A stretch of 64,000 nucleotides of DNA from Phytophthora hibernalis (GCA_012656075.1 JAAKBF010000061.1:124001-188000), one strand, 5' to 3'; positions 1 to 12,284 are shown, counted from the stretch's first letter. The notes: generated from the letters alone by a model not told the origin. Translations and numbers: made by a program.

Positions 1-918
1 CTCGAAGATAACCGTGACTTTGTTACGCTTGGCGAAATCTACGAGCTGGACTGCCAGATTGAAAACAAGGACCCGGACCTCCCCGTGGAGCTGTACCGTG
101 AGCGTGTCAGTGAGGCATACGCAGCAGCAGGAGTCAGAAGTGACTCCAGCAAACAGGAGGAGGAACGTGCCACGGAGGCTAAAGCTCAGGCCTTCCACGA
201 GATTTGCAACGAGCACGTGCCGGAAACACTGCTGGCCAAGTATGTTCACGGTATCTCAGCCCATAGTGACGCGTACTTCCAATTCCGCAGCGAGTTTACC
301 AAGCATCTGGCACTATCGAGCTTCTTGTCGTATGCACTCTTTGTTGGAGACCGTGCACCACATCGTGTACTCTTCTCGCGGCGTACCGGTCGCGTGGTAA
401 GCACAGAGCTACGTCCTGGATACGCAAGCAGCGGCATCCTGGAGGCAGCCACAACCATGCCTTTCCGTCTAACGCGGAATCTTCACAGCTTTATGACACG
501 CCCTGGAGTCCAGGGGCCGTTTAGCGTGGGGATGACAGCCGCCGCAGAGGCGCTTATGAGTGAGGAGGACATTCTGAGCAACCAGCTATGTCTCTTCTTC
601 CGCGACGATTTACTCTCGTGGCACGCTTCAAAGACGCGGTTGCTGTCTCTGGACCCGCAGCCTGCTGGACGATCATCGTCACCTAGCGCATCCTCAGGTC
701 CGGGATCGCCAGCATTGGCGCAACGCCGCGTGGAGTCGCAAGTGCAGCAGCGTGTGGAAGCGAATGTGGGTCTTGTGCTAGAGCGAATTCGCGGTGTATC
801 AATCAAGAAAGAAAACGGGGAATCTGCGCGAGGCAAAAGCGTGCAGGAGTTGCTGGATATTGCAACGAGTCCCGAGCGTCAGCGGGAAATGTACCCGACA
901 TGGTATCCGTGGCTGTAA
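1..918 (+). CDS. TRA1: TRRAP/Tra1 pseudokinase, C-terminal part (5' end outside window)
   Basis: The frame is open from base 1, so only about the last 305 residues are present. TRRAP/Tra1 is the giant scaffold subunit of SAGA and NuA4 histone acetyltransferase complexes; it binds activators in the nucleus and carries an inactive PI3K-like kinase domain. The match rests on the kinase-to-FATC end: a segment beginning MPFRLTRNLHSFM followed by GVQGPF, aligned with the family's VPFRLTPNISEF...GVSGPL, then a stretch ending in a FATC-type tail whose last residues are PTWYPWL (animal TRRAP ends PAWHPWL). A variable Ser/Pro/Gly-rich insert sits near 660-720. No kinase catalytic residues are expected here. 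The downstream neighbour is convergent, with about 110 bp between stops. Confidence 0.85.
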   Translation, partial: LEDNRDFVTLGEIYELDCQIENKDPDLPVELYRERVSEAYAAAGVRSDSSKQEEERATEAKAQAFHEICNEHVPETLLAKYVHGISAHSDAYFQFRSEFTKHLALSSFLSYALFVGDRAPHRVLFSRRTGRVVSTELRPGYASSGILEAATTMPFRLTRNLHSFMTRPGVQGPFSVGMTAAAEALMSEEDILSNQLCLFFRDDLLSWHASKTRLLSLDPQPAGRSSSPSASSGPGSPALAQRRVESQVQQRVEANVGLVLERIRGVSIKKENGESARGKSVQELLDIATSPERQREMYPTWYPWL

Positions 919-1030
919 GCGATGGTATCACCCCCTTTTCGATGTAGTTAGTGGTATGCAAGTTAAGTTTGTGAAAAACACTAGGACGGAAACACTCCAA
1001 CCGTGTTGGAATAAATATTTTACATGTCTT

Positions 1031-4000
1031 TCATGAGGAACTACTTCTTCTTGGCTGGCTGGGAAAATGCAAGCGCTGGTAGGCTTGTGCTCGGGCAGCA
1101 ATACGGTTAAGAAGCGCGTGGGTGAGGGCGACACCAGTTGTAAGTAGCAGGAAGAGCAAAGCCATATCGTTAGGTTCTGGTCTAAAAAGCCATTGGGACA
1201 GCACTGCCACGAGCGAGAGAGCCGTTGCGTAGCCCAGAGCCTCGGCTAACGAGATGGCACCTTGCACTGTGCCAGCCCAACGCTGAGACGGCACCGATGC
1301 AAATGAGCCTTGCGCCAGATCGTGACATGCTTCCTGAAAACTTACGCGAAAGAGCGCATCAGACGCGCCCAGCATCACCACGTACGGCGAAGTCCAAAGA
1401 AAAGTGAATTCCGAGTGCACAGCCCCACAACTGCGCGGTGTTGCCGATGGGCTCACCAGCGCCTTCCGACGGTATAGTTCTACCACGCTTGATAGAAATA
1501 TGCTGATCATATAAAGCAGCATAGCGAAACACATTCTTGTGACTGGTGGGCACGACGCCACTGATGGCAGCAAGCGCATAGATAGCCACCGCTTCTGTGT
1601 CTTCGCGAGAACAGGTGATGTAGGTGCGAAATTGTTTGCCTTCGTCGGCGTACTGGACTCGACTCTGTCAGCACTTGCAGATACCGCACTTTTAGTTAGC
1701 ACTCGATAAATCCCAAGAAGAACCAGCGATGATGTCCCAACAGCGGTACCCAGCAACTCCGGGTCAACTAGAGTATTGATAGTCCCTGGGATCAAAAGCC
1801 GTGTTTGACACACTTGCACTATCAAGGTCGTGTACAGTTGTGCACGCAGGAAAGAAACACTCCCCGATACACAGATGAAAGCGGCAGAAAAATGATCAAG
1901 TACAGCTGACGTGACCGAAAACCAAAACGCCGGCATTCGCGAAGCAGTTTCTTCTTCGTCGGGTTGAGTTGTCTTGAGCTGGCAACCATTGTGAACAGCC
2001 AGCCGATTACAATAAGTATAAACGCCACCAAACGGACAGATATCGAGGTCTGAGACGCAAGCAGAATCACAACCAAGGAAAATCCAACGCCAATCAATGC
2101 CATCAGCACGAAGGCTAGCAGTGCGTAGCTTACAAGCGCATTATTGCAGAAGTGAACAACATTTTCCCAGCTCCATTTCAAAACAGAGTCGGCTGACGTG
2201 GTGAACTCCAGTTCGAAGTCTGCAATTTTATTCTCGAGCCTTTGGCCATCGAAATTCTCACACGCCGTGGATTCGCCCCTCGAACGATAGCTCCACGATT
2301 GAATTAAGAAACATAAAAGAGATGTCATCAGAATGAAGCTCATAAAAAGCATGCAATGGAACCCCGCGATGTTACAGTCATCAGAGAGCCTTCGTCCGCA
2401 AGCATATCCACATTCACCAACAACAAAAAATATCCCTGCACGACCGAAGAACCAGCTAGCTTGGCAGCAAAGCAGGCAGAGAAAAAATTGTGACTGGCCA
2501 AATCATAGTCTTGCTGCTGGTCGTCTGAAGCAGTAGAAACGTCAGACCTGTACGAAACTTCGCTTTCTGCCGCACTACCATCTTCGCTGCTGCTGATACC
2601 TTCATCGTCGCTGCTGCTGATCCCTTCATCTTCTTCTGGAGACATGGGCGTTGACATTGTCTCAAAGCTGCAAAGCTTAGTTTCTACCCTTAGAGCGATC
2701 ACATTAGGGCAAACAATGCCATGCGCTACGCCAGAAAACAATAATCCAGAAACTAAACTTATTGAAGATACCGCTGGCGAAACATCGGAAGCAGCAATAT
2801 GAAATGCCACAACAGCAACACCCCAAATAATAGCTGTGCGTCGCAGGAGTATCACTCGGTTCTGTATGAGGTCACCCACAAGCCCGCTGGCAAAGTGGAT
2901 TAGCCCAACAAATGTCCAGCTGAGCAGCAACAGCACACCAAAGGGGTAAACATCGAGCCGTAAGAACCGTCGCAGCTCCAAATTAAAGTTGAATATGGCG
3001 CAGTGCATGACAGCAGTGCTGGAGAATAGTAGAAGGTAAACCAAAAATTCGCTCATCTCGAATTGGTGTCGTTCTTGATTCAGAGCAAATCGACCGATTC
3101 TTGGACATGTTTCGGATGTTTTTCTTCGACCCGTATCGTCACTCTCGGACATCTGCAATTTTAGTTCCAGTGGGTCCACTGTGTTCCACCTACTCCTCTC
3201 CGATTCCCATTTCTTCGTACTTGATTCTTCCCCAATTACGAAAGAAGCGACAAGATTTATTCTCAGTAGCTTCTGTGCTGATTCACATTTCCGATCAAAT
3301 GCATCGCGGACAGTCACCGCCATGTTGATTCGATCTGCGTCTTGTAATTGTCTTTCACGGTCCCATTTTCGTCTATTAGCTTCAACCTCAGCTGTCGAAG
3401 GGGTAACAGGATTTACTACAAAAGGATTCAAGTGTTGTAGCTTTCGTCTGAGGTCTCGCTTTTGCTGTGGTGCAACATTAACTCCCTCCGCATCTTGTAG
3501 TCTTCTCTCAAGTCCCATTTCCTTCGGTTGGCCTCCACTTCAGTCGCAGAGGGAACAACAGGATTCATCTTTATCGCGTAAGGGTTCAAGGTTTGGAGCT
3601 TCCGTTTAAAACCTGATTTTTGCTCCGGTGCACTGGTTTCACCCGCCGACATACCTATTCGATCCGTGTCTTGCAATTTTCTCTCTAGATCCCATTTTCG
3701 TTGGTTGGCCTCCACTTCAGTCGCAGAGGGTGTTAAAGGGTTTAGTAGCTGCGGTCTCCGTCTCTGATCGGGTTTTCGCTCTGATACATCGAATATATCC
3801 ACCGAGTTGCCTCTTCGATCGGCGTCTTGCAATTTTCTCTCCAAATCCCACTTCCTCCTGTTGCTCTCCACTTCACTAATCGACGGCAGCAAGCGGTTGC
3901 TAGCAGTATCTGTAACGTGCTCTAAGCTCGAGTTCTTGCGCCACCCTTTAGCTTTTGAGTTAGCGTCGCAGCGCACTGTTTGCGACTGCTTACTTGTTGG

Positions 4001-4372
4001 CAGTTGGGCTCGCAGAGCCTCCGAGTTTGAAAATCCCGAGATGAGCGGTAATTTCTGCCTTCCATTTCGAGAGCAAGTATTCGACGACACGTCCATCTCC
4101 ACTTCTGCTCCCGCTTCGAAGCCAATGATCGTGTGCGCTTCGCCTCCGATTCTTGCCTTGGCAGCAATATTAAATGGCGCGGGCGTGTACAGCGGAGACC
4201 ACCCACAAGCACCCATATCATCGTCATCGTCGGCTTCATCATCTTTCTCCTCGTTCGCATATAATGTTGATCGACAGAGCCACGACTCGCGTAGAGCTTC
4301 CTCGTCCTCGACGTTGCCATCCGCGCTTGAACTTGTGGCTGCCAACATCCTATCGCTTGCTCGGCGAGCCAT
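1031..4372 (-). CDS. POT/PTR-family (NRT1-like) transporter with N-terminal repeat extension; three apparent -1 frameshifts
   Basis: The membrane part resembles proton-coupled oligopeptide/nitrate transporters of the MFS: one segment reads GIVCPNVIALR (the family's GIKPCVSAFG region), and the C-terminal part has the GASDALFRVSFQEACH and VQGAISLAEALG stretches typical of the last helices. It is read in four successive frames (about 4372-3512, 3518-2355, 2352-1930, 1936-1031), each switch needing one added base. The first switch is inside a repeat whose other copies keep frame (near 3512: AAA TGG GA- CTT against AAA TGG GAT CTA). Before the first helix lies an extension of roughly 380 residues: an acidic run, then four clear tandem units of about 50-58 residues, each opening with VE(A/S)N(R/Q)RKWD followed by an LQD core, plus a degenerate fifth. 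A Ser/Asp/Glu-rich loop separates the two helix bundles. Substrate cannot be inferred. It could be a pseudogene, but the error pattern of the window favours an intact gene. Confidence 0.6.
3210..3890 (-). repeat. Coding tandem repeat (about 50-58 aa units) in the POT-like gene
   Basis: Four recognisable units plus a decayed fifth follow each other in the N-terminal extension. Each unit has a KWD(L)ER(K)LQDADR-type core, a basic stretch (KRKLQ.LNP) and a Pro-Ser-Ala-Thr linker. DNA identity between units is high around the core (tcccattttcgttggttgg-like on the plus strand) and lower in the linkers, suggesting duplications of different ages. Confidence 0.75.
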
Positions 4373-4650
4373 TTCACCGCCGTGGTTGAGAGATGGCCGC
4401 GTCGGAAGCGCTCTGCTACCGAATGGTGCACTCGAGGCCGCAGACTCTTTTTTCTCTTTTTCTGCTTGTAAAGCCGCAGACTCTTTCTCTTTTTCTGCTT
4501 GTGACCATGCAGCGCTGACTATCTGTTGATTCCGCTCCGGCTAGCAGGCTACTTTAGTAGCTTTTTAGTTGCTGGTCAGTCGTTTACAGTGTTGCATAAT
4601 GCCTTTGAAGAGGCGCGCACTCATCAAGAAGACGCGGCGAACGGCCGCGT

Positions 4651-6354
4651 TCAGTGTTTGATGAAAACCTCCCAGTCGTCAGACACGAAGCAAGTACGTG
4701 TCAAGTGATCCACCAGAACCAATGGGCCCAGCTTGCACCTACCCAAACGGATGAACGCAACGTGCAAACTTCTTCTGACGCTCATACCTGGATGTAATAA
4801 CCTGGATACGACAGTTCATAATTAGTAGTGGTCACTCAACACGACAATACTCTCCGAACTTACCCCAATCGGTGAGAGGCCTCGAAGCCCACAACTGCAG
4901 GAGCAGCACGCATGGTGCTAGTACTCCCCACTTCATTTTGAGAAGGGAGAACCATTGTCAAGTCAAAATCGGTGCGGGTAGAGCGGTTCCCCACCGTGAC
5001 GCACACAGTGACAGCACTTCCGACCGCAATGCTAGATGATAGCGGTGCGATTGTCGTGTGCAATGCTGAGTTTGGAATAAGTCGCACGCATTTGAAATCC
5101 GCATAGGGTTTCCCTCCTCGGTTCGCGTGCCTCCCTAGCACAAATGACACCAGCTTCTGCATATCTCCTTGAGGTTCGTCCTCGTCACTTGTGGGCGAGG
5201 AAAACTGGCGAGAGGGGGTCTTCGGGGACCAACCAATCGTGCGATTCTCCGTAATTGCATCCATTGAAACAGTCACCGCTTGCCACGACAGCGTTAGCAA
5301 GGTGTGCTGAGCTGTAGATGTCGGTGAACCAAGTGCCAACGGCGACTTGCCTTTCCTCTGTGTGTTGGTTTTCGCTTGCTTGAACTCAACTCCTTCTGGA
5401 CTTTCGCGTGACTCGTCTGTCACTACAAGCGCTACCGGCTCCAGCACAAAGAGGAAGTTGTAGCGCTCTTGTGGACGCAGCACTACTGGAAACGGTATTT
5501 TGTCGTCGCTCACGACTCGGAAGCGACTCGTATCTCCGCTCGATGCGTTCTGAGCCCGTAACGACTGGTCCAGATGAAGATGCAAGTCTCTCACCGCCAA
5601 CGCCAACGTCGAATGTGCATTTGAGACTCGAGCCAGGATACCCACACGGTGCCCAGCCAGATCGCGAGTCTCGATATCAAGCTGCAGCGGCTTGGTAACC
5701 ACGATCCTCTGCTCAACACTCCGTGTCAAGACCGGTGTCGGTTGCGATTCTTCCCTGGTAAGGGACAACAGTTGAGAGCTCGCCCACTCATCCAGAAGCA
5801 CAGAAGCTCCAAGTGAGGAGCTCCTCAATCCATGACCCAAGCTTCCTTTCCTCCCCTCGCCACGTGTAGCCCCGTCAACAACACCAACAACGCCGTTCTT
5901 CGGCGAAATGTGCACGATCAGGAGCACCTCTCGGTCCCAGACGTCGTGGCGCACTCTCAAGTCGAACTGAGACTTGAATTTCACCACAGACTCAGCACCA
6001 TCCTCAAGGTGGTCCACTGAAACGTGGGAGAACTGCGTCTCCTGGCGAAACAAAGTGGCCCGGGACGGACTGGAGCTGCTCGCGTGTGGGTCTGGTTCTG
6101 CGACCTGCACGACTTGAATCTGCACGCCAGCTCCCTCACAACGTTCCCGCCATCGCTGCAGAAATTGTGCAGTAGCCTTCTGCTTCTCCTGATCGGTTTT
6201 GGGCGTCTTGGAGCCAGGCGAGGGCGCCACATCCGCACAGACTTCCACGTTCACAGTCTCTCCTAACAGTCGCAATACGACACATTGTCAGACACAAACC
6301 AGACAACAAGATGCGCCTTCATCTCCTCTATCTGTAAAGGTATCGATTACCCTG
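4651..6354 (-). CDS. TRAPP-II-type trafficking subunit (TRAPPC13/TRAPPC14-like), 5' end unresolved
   Basis: Three exons join in frame. The main exon is about 4864-6262. The 3' exon is 4801-4651 across a 62-bp intron (donor GTAAGT at 4863, acceptor CAG before 4801). The 5' exon ends at 6351 across an 88-bp intron (6350-6263), giving the junction LFQG/ETVNVEV. The protein shows the beta-sandwich layout of TRAPPC13/14: a block VVTKPLQLDIE, a block RPQERYNFLFVLEP, and a C-terminal strand with LGPLVLVDHLTRTCF. These subunits associate with TRAPP-II at Golgi or ciliary membranes. No start codon lies in the frame of the first exon; ATG at 6421 would fit only if two bases were missing downstream, or there may be another exon. 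The family call rests on remembered motif order, so the choice between 13 and 14 is open. Confidence 0.5.
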
Positions 6355-6421
6355 GAAGAGCTGTTCACTGCGTAGATGCAGCCGCAGCCGCGCACCTCCA
6401 CTCGTCGCTCCAAGCCTTCAT

Positions 6422-6828
6422 GATTGTCAAAAGTTGATCTTTAGAGTGATGGTCGTGTGTGACGTGGCGCACAACGATGTGCAACAAACACTTTGCCTCA
6501 ATGATACGGTATTCCTATTGACCTGCAACTTCCTGTTTTACTGTTTGCGGCAGGTCGCAGCTACCTAGCTAGCTGGCTACATGTATTAGCTATAGCGCGT
6601 ATCTGCATGAATGGAGCTGTCAAGTCCCGAAACCCAAAAATATACTTCAAGTAGCTCCTAGGCCGTAGCCTTCTCTGCTCCTCCCTGCATTGCCGGCACT
6701 TCGTCTGCTCTTTCGCTCGTTGCTGTACCTTCTGGGAATGCTGCAACGCTCTCCACCGTCGCGCCGAGTGGAAGCGCGCCTTCTAAAGCAGCACACACCC
6801 GCTGTTGACGATCGGTCCGTTTAACGTC
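6422..6828. other. Intergenic stretch
   Basis: About 400 bp between the TRAPPC13/14-like gene and the 3' end of the PP4 catalytic gene. Only short shadow ORFs are present and I see no element in it. It should hold the promoter of the minus-strand TRAPPC13/14-like gene and the PP4C 3' UTR. Confidence 0.5.
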
Positions 6829-8057
6829 TTACAGGAAGTAGTCCGGAGCCGGCTTCTTTGCAGGCACGCCACGTGCATCTTGCGGCGCCGCCTCGAAAAT
6901 CTATGTTCAGAATGAATGGAAGCAATAGCGTGGTGGTCAGTTTCCGGGTAAGTGGCAGCTACATGTACGCGCACAATGATCTCGCTTTTTCGTACCTTGA
7001 ATCGCTGTTCCAAGTTCTCGTCAAGCTCAAGGATGGCTGCGACGTTGCCGCATCGGTAGCAATAGTTGGGCGCCGACCAAACCGTCACCAGTGCGTTGTT
7101 GAACATGGATTTGTGTCCTTCCATCACGAGCTGATGCGCTCTGCAGATCAGCTGAATGTCGTTCGTCTGATTGAACTATTATCACCACACGACCGCAAAC
7201 ATCAACGTGAGATACCACAATTTGCCACACAAATTGCATGCACAATCCTCTTACCTTCTCTACGACGTCGCCGCCGAACAGGTAGCCAGCACCACGGGGG
7301 CTCAGACCCCAGCCGTCGATATCCTCAGGGTCGGACCACATCAAGTCGCACATAGCGCCGTCATGCGGGACTTCCTGCTTGCGGTCGATGATGCGGATCT
7401 GGTCGAGCGTGTTGATCGACGGGGACAGCCCGCCGTGCACGCAGAAGATCTTGTCCTCGATGATCGCCGACAGACTTAAATAATCGAAGATTTCCGTGCA
7501 GTACCGCCACACGTTCACCGAGCCGTACTTGCGGAGACACTCGTCGTAGAAGCCGTACACCTGCGTGATCTGACGGCTTTCGTGGTTGCCTCGAATCAGC
7601 GTAATGCGATCCGGGTACCGCACCTGCATCAATTAAAATAAAAATCATCAGTCTCCCTCTCTCCCTCAATACCAAATCCACGTACCTTGAGTGCGAGCAG
7701 CAACAGGAACGTCTCGACACTGTAGAAGCCGCGGTCCACGAAGTCTCCCATGAAGAGGTAGTTGGTCTCCGGGCACTCTCCGCCCACGTTGAACAGCTCC
7801 TTGAGGTCGTAGAACTGGCCGTGGATATCACCACAGATCTACCATAAAATAAAATAAATATCCACCCTTCCCTTATTTTTAATTTAAATTTAACTTAGTC
7901 CTCACCGTCACGGGGCGTCAATCCGCTGCACGTTGCTCTCGTCCACGAGGATCTCGCGCGCCTTCTGGCACAAAGCCTTGACCTCCGACTCCTTGAGGTA
8001 CTCGCAGCGCTTGAGCTGCTCAATCTGCCGGTCCAACTCGCTCTGACTCGCCGCCAT
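6829..8057 (-). CDS. PPP4C: Serine/threonine protein phosphatase 4 catalytic subunit
   Basis: Five exons are readable: 8057-7906, 7838-7686, 7623-7255, 7175-6996 and 6900-6829, all with GT-AG borders, giving about 308 residues (family about 307). All PPP motifs are present: GDIHG, GDFVDRG, RGNHE, a His-Gly-Gly block and CYRCGN, with the tail PDYFL that is methylated in this family. PP4 rather than PP2A is indicated by the start (SELDRQIEQLKRCE...ESEVKALC), by SVNVWRYCTEIFDYLSL and by the PDRITLIRGNHE region. The start is MAASQSEL at 8057, where the conserved protein begins; an upstream in-frame Met is ignored. Exon 1 lacks one base in the run at 7912-7915 (GAC GCC CCG TGA instead of D-A-P-V-T). 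In such a constrained essential gene this is almost certainly a sequence error. A PPP4R4-type regulatory subunit is encoded at 32.9-36.2 kb. Confidence 0.95.
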
Positions 8058-8275
8058 GGTGCTCTGCTGCTCGTTTATTCGCAACTGATCCGCGGTTGGC
8101 ACTCGCGGGACGTCGAGGCTGGGGAGAATGTGCCCGCTCTCTCCACCAACAACCGGTCGTTTTTTAGTCTGTTCGGCAGTTGAACCCATCAAACAGCATA
8201 ACCTTCCAACGCACAAGATTGAAATGGGTACACATTCCAGAGCTCACTACGATCTGCACCTTACTTGACGTATAG

Positions 8276-10834
8276 CTAGCTCTCTTTCGACGCGTTCAAA
8301 GCGTGCAGCGGCAACTTGACGTGCTCCATGAGCGCGGCCAGCTTGTGCTCCGTCTTCTTGCGCTTGGTCTGCTCCTCGCGGATCCAACCCATGTACAAAT
8401 CGTTCAGGCTCTTGAGTTCGCGCTCGAGTTTCAGTCGACGCTCCTTCTCACGACCCAGCCACTCGTTCACGTCAGCAGCAGCAATCGCTTCCTGTGACGG
8501 GGTTCGTTATCGTCGTCCTGATTGTAGTTGGACGATTGGCCCTGTAGCAGCTGGCGAGACGACAGCTCCACTTGCAGCGACGCCTTTTTGCGCAGCCACG
8601 CACGCTTCATGCGGTGCGCCTCGACGACTGCGGCGGTCGTGTCTGGCACGAACATCTCCACACACACCTTGACAGCGATCATGGCGTGCTCCATGAGCGC
8701 AATGGCGACCAGAGATCCGGCAAACGACATCTTCGGGAACAGCCTGTTGAGGAATCCCGAGTGCAGCCCAAAAATTGCGCAGTTTGTCATCACTGACAGG
8801 TAGCCCAGTGCACTGAAGGCGTAGTACCATGTGCCGATGCCGTTGGTAGATGTGCGGTGACTTCGTCGGAAGCTCACACAGAGCTTGAAACCATCGCTTC
8901 GAATCTCCATGATGTTGTTGAAGAGACTCCAAAGCGAGGCCAGAGGATACGCCGAAGCAAACAGGGTCACTTGCCTAGAGTGCGTCAGAGAACGTTAGCG
9001 AGTGTCAGCTCCGCATACGAATGAGATAGCACACGTACCCAAACTGCACAAACATCTCCAAGTAATCATCGAAGGTGCCATCGTACGTAGGGAACAGAAG
9101 CTCCGCATCCACCTTGTTGACAATTGTTTTGGTGTTATGTGTTTCCTTGGCCATCTTCTCAGCTTCAGCCTTAAGCGACGATCTCTTGCTTAGATAGGGC
9201 ATTAACTGCTCCTGTAGATTGCCCAAAAGCTGTCGTGTGATCAGCAAGGAGCTCAGCGTTTGTTCCAACAGAGCCATGTCGCGGGTCTTGAATGCCACGT
9301 AGAACAAGAAACCGAAGTTATTCACAAAGTAGAATAGCGCTAACTTCAGGACACGAGCGTTCGCAAACTGAAACACGATAAAGACAAGTACCACGGCAAG
9401 TTAGAACACAATCCAATCCTTGGAACGCAAACAGGAAGAAAAATAAACTTACATCACTGTCGGTGCGGTGATTTTCGTAAAGCGTCAGAGAGGATGCAAG
9501 CTCAGAATATTTTCCATCCACGTACAGGACCACGATCGAGTAAATGATTGAGGGAACGAGCGACACATACTCGTAAAACCCACCCCAACCCGTAGCAGGA
9601 GTAAAGGCGATAGCAAACCATTCTTCCATCCAGCAGTAGACAACCATGAGGAACGTGACAACAGCCATCGCAGCCATAGTCGTCGACATTGTAACCAAAT
9701 ATCGTTTCGCGCGATCCTTGAACGAAAAGAATGTGTAATAGCATCCTTCCACAGGGTCAAATCGCTTTTCGCCAAAGAAATCCGTGCGAGTAGGCTCCAG
9801 AGCCAACGAATCTGTAGCCGATATCCCCCACTCATTGCGGAGCGTGCTTTCGCGGCGCTTCCAAAACTTCAAAAATGCCGTCGCCCAACTTGTCACCAGA
9901 AGCGAATACAACCCACGGCCATACGCGGCCCAGCTAGGAAAGAAATCGAGCACAAGCGTCAACACGCCGACCACTGCCAGCGGCACAAGCCACTGTGTGT
10001 ACATCCCGAGAAATCCAAAGTAAAATCCAACTTCGTCGCCGAAATACGAGCGCACAATCTTCAGTGGCTGCGGACTGGCCCACCGCTTTACCCAAGTCTC
10101 CACCAACTTGATGCGCTCCTTGTCATCATGCAACGGGAAATGGTCTGTCAGCAACTGAGTGTGCATCGCCTGCTGCAAGAGAAGTCCATGTTCCTCATCC
10201 TGGAATGGTTCGGGCATTTGAGCCCCATCATCAGTTTCTTTCTCAATCTTGTTATCGCCAGTAGGTTGGTAGTAGGAAGGATGCACTTTCAAGCGTCCGA
10301 GTTCAAACAACAACAAGTCGATCCTATCTCCAGAGCAGAAATACTCGGGCACAGGCTCCTCGCTCACGTCGCCGTGCAACGCGCGCTCCTTCTTCTCCTT
10401 GATCGACACCAGCGTCTTGTGTGATGCTCCGAGCAGATAGTACGTCTCGTCAGGTCTTGTGCCTTCCTTCTTGTCCTCGGCTGCTTCGTGCTGCTCCAGC
10501 ACGTTCTTCGTCTTGGGCACGAGCGTCAAGTGGCTCTGGCGTTGCACCATCTGCACGAAGAAGTCCACCGCCTCCTGCGTAAACTTCTTCGTATCGAAGC
10601 ACAACACAACATCCAGCTCTAGCTCTGCTTCTGCCCGCTTCGTAACTTTCTATACAGCAGTCGCAACACATACGTCAGTTGGATACTTTCACGCTCTGGG
10701 GAGTTATTAGTCCGAAAGATACCGGTACGCACCACGGGGGTGGCCACGATGAACTTGGCGAGCGTGTAGGCGCTGACGAGGAAGCCGGCGCCACCGATGG
10801 CGCCCTTGACAAGCGCGTCCGTCACCGTCGACAT
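8276..10834 (-). CDS. Anoctamin/TMEM16-family membrane protein
   Basis: TMEM16 proteins are dimeric calcium-regulated scramblases or chloride channels. Exons read in order are: a short 5' exon 10834-10733 (tentative), a long exon 10649-9453, then 9367-9039 and 8974-8276. Family signatures are KIVRSYFGDEVGFYFGFLG before the first helix, the TFDDYLEMFVQFG segment, and directly after it VTLFASAYPLASLWSLFNNIMEIR (the IQFGFVTLFVASFPLAPLFALLNNIIEIR region of animal anoctamins). About eight hydrophobic segments are visible. The C-terminus is a charged coiled-coil tail. One base is missing in the C run at 8499-8502, after which the tail (SQEAIAAADVNEWLGR) is read in the next frame. The first exon (MSTVTDALVKGAIGG...) could alternatively be a separate small membrane protein. 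Confidence 0.8.
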
Positions 10835-11082
10835 CGACACTCGCTTGTGCAGGATCCGAATTTTTTCCAACTGGATGTTCGATTTGTTTGAAGTTTTGGC
10901 GTGGGTACAGTTTGCCTAAGTTTCGACTAATACAGTTGGGAGCCCAACTTTGTAGAAACTTGGGCGACATCATGTGTCCAAGACAAGACCTGGCTGGTCC
11001 TGTAGCTGCCACATCAGAATAAGAGTATTAGTGCGCAATTGAAGCTGCCTCTGAAAGTGCAACGCGTAGATTTTAATCATAC

Positions 11083-12284
11083 ATGTTGCTGGACCTATCT
11101 ACGTCGATGCATAGTGAAACCAAGTACAAATCCAGTGGTGGACCAGTTGACAGCCGTTTAAAAGCGACGAAAATGGCGGAAGCTTCCTCTTTGACCGAGC
11201 AGCCTGAGCAGCAGGCGGTGGATGCAACCACTGAAAACACTACTGAAGAAGATGTCAAGCAGCTCACAAAGCGCGCGATGCGCAAGGAGAAGCGCCGCAT
11301 GCAGTGGGAGGACCGCAAGGCGGAGAAGAAGCTCAAGCGCCAAGAGCAGCAGCGCATTAAGAAGGCCAGCGGAGCCATTCCGCCGCCTAAGGAGCTGGAC
11401 ATGAGCGAGGAGGCGGTGCTGCGTCGCAAGGAGCGTGCAATTGCCAAACGCGAGACGTTCCTCATGGCTGCGGAGGAAGGCGTCCAGGTGGTCATCGACT
11501 GCGAGTTCGAGGAGAAGATGACTGAGAAGGAGAAGAAGAGCCTCTCGCAGCAGATCATGTGCGTATTGCTAGCTGCTGCTGAGAGCTGAATGGGGTTTTA
11601 ACTTGGTGATATTGGTAGGTTTTCATACGGAGTGAATCGACGGAGCCGGACGCCCATGAAGTACGTGCGAAGTGATATTTGTGGACTGCAGGATGGTCCT
11701 AATATTGTTTTTGCTTTGGTTAGTGCATACATCACTTCGCTGCACGGCGACATTAGGATGAACTTGGAGAAGATCAGCGGTTTCCACGAGTGGCAGGCGG
11801 TGCGTGAGCTGAATACTGGTCTGGCAAGATGAGAGACTGATATTCGCCTGTTTCGATATTTGCAGTTCTCCGGATCAACCAAGAGCTACATGGAGCTATT
11901 CAAGAAGGAGTCGCTCGTGTATCTTACGGCCGACTCGCCCACCACCATCACGAAGCTGAACCGAGACAAGGTGTACATCATTGGCGGCATCGTGGATCGC
12001 AACCGCTTGAAGGGCATCACCTACGAGAAGGCGGTCGAGCAGGGCATCGAGACTGCAAAGCTTCCGCTCGACGCTGTCGTTGAAATGGGCTCTGCTACAC
12101 GTGTGTTGACCGTCAACCATGGTGCGTCTCATTCAAGCTTCTACATATGGATATGTCATGCTAATAACGCGTTTGCCTTGCAGTATTTGAGATCCTAGCT
12201 CAGTTTTCAGATGTGAAGGACTGGGCCCAAGCCACACTATCAACGCTCCCGTCACGCAAGGGTGCGCACCTGAAGAACGAGTAA
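11083..12284 (+). CDS. TRM10: tRNA (guanine-N1)-methyltransferase, Trm10 family
   Basis: Trm10-type SPOUT enzymes methylate N1 of purine 9 in tRNAs using S-adenosylmethionine. Five exons assemble in frame: 11083-11558, 11619-11660, 11724-11799, 11866-12121 and 12184-12284. Diagnostic pieces are VVIDCEFEEKM (N-terminal strand), the junction peptide FSYGVNRRS, YLTADSPTTI, DKVYIIGGIVDRNR and ATRVLTVNHVFEIL, the knot core that binds the methyl donor. The N-terminal third is Lys/Arg/Glu-rich and probably helical, as in the fungal enzyme. The start may be 11083, 11107 or 11173; the last has the best context (acgaaaATGg). The total is about 315 residues from 11083. No frameshift is needed. It is divergently arranged with the anoctamin gene, about 250 bp apart. 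Confidence 0.88.

Noticed and set aside
3807..4529. 240-codon plus-strand ORF opposite the repeat extension of the POT-like gene
   Set aside because: The opposite strand has the repeat with conserved amino-acid pattern; this frame is Ser/Ala/Cys-rich without pattern.
7906..8057. Premature stop in PP4C exon 1 as evidence for a pseudogene
   Set aside because: Adding one C in the run at 7912-7915 restores a perfect family sequence and exon phase; all other exons are intact, so an error is far likelier.
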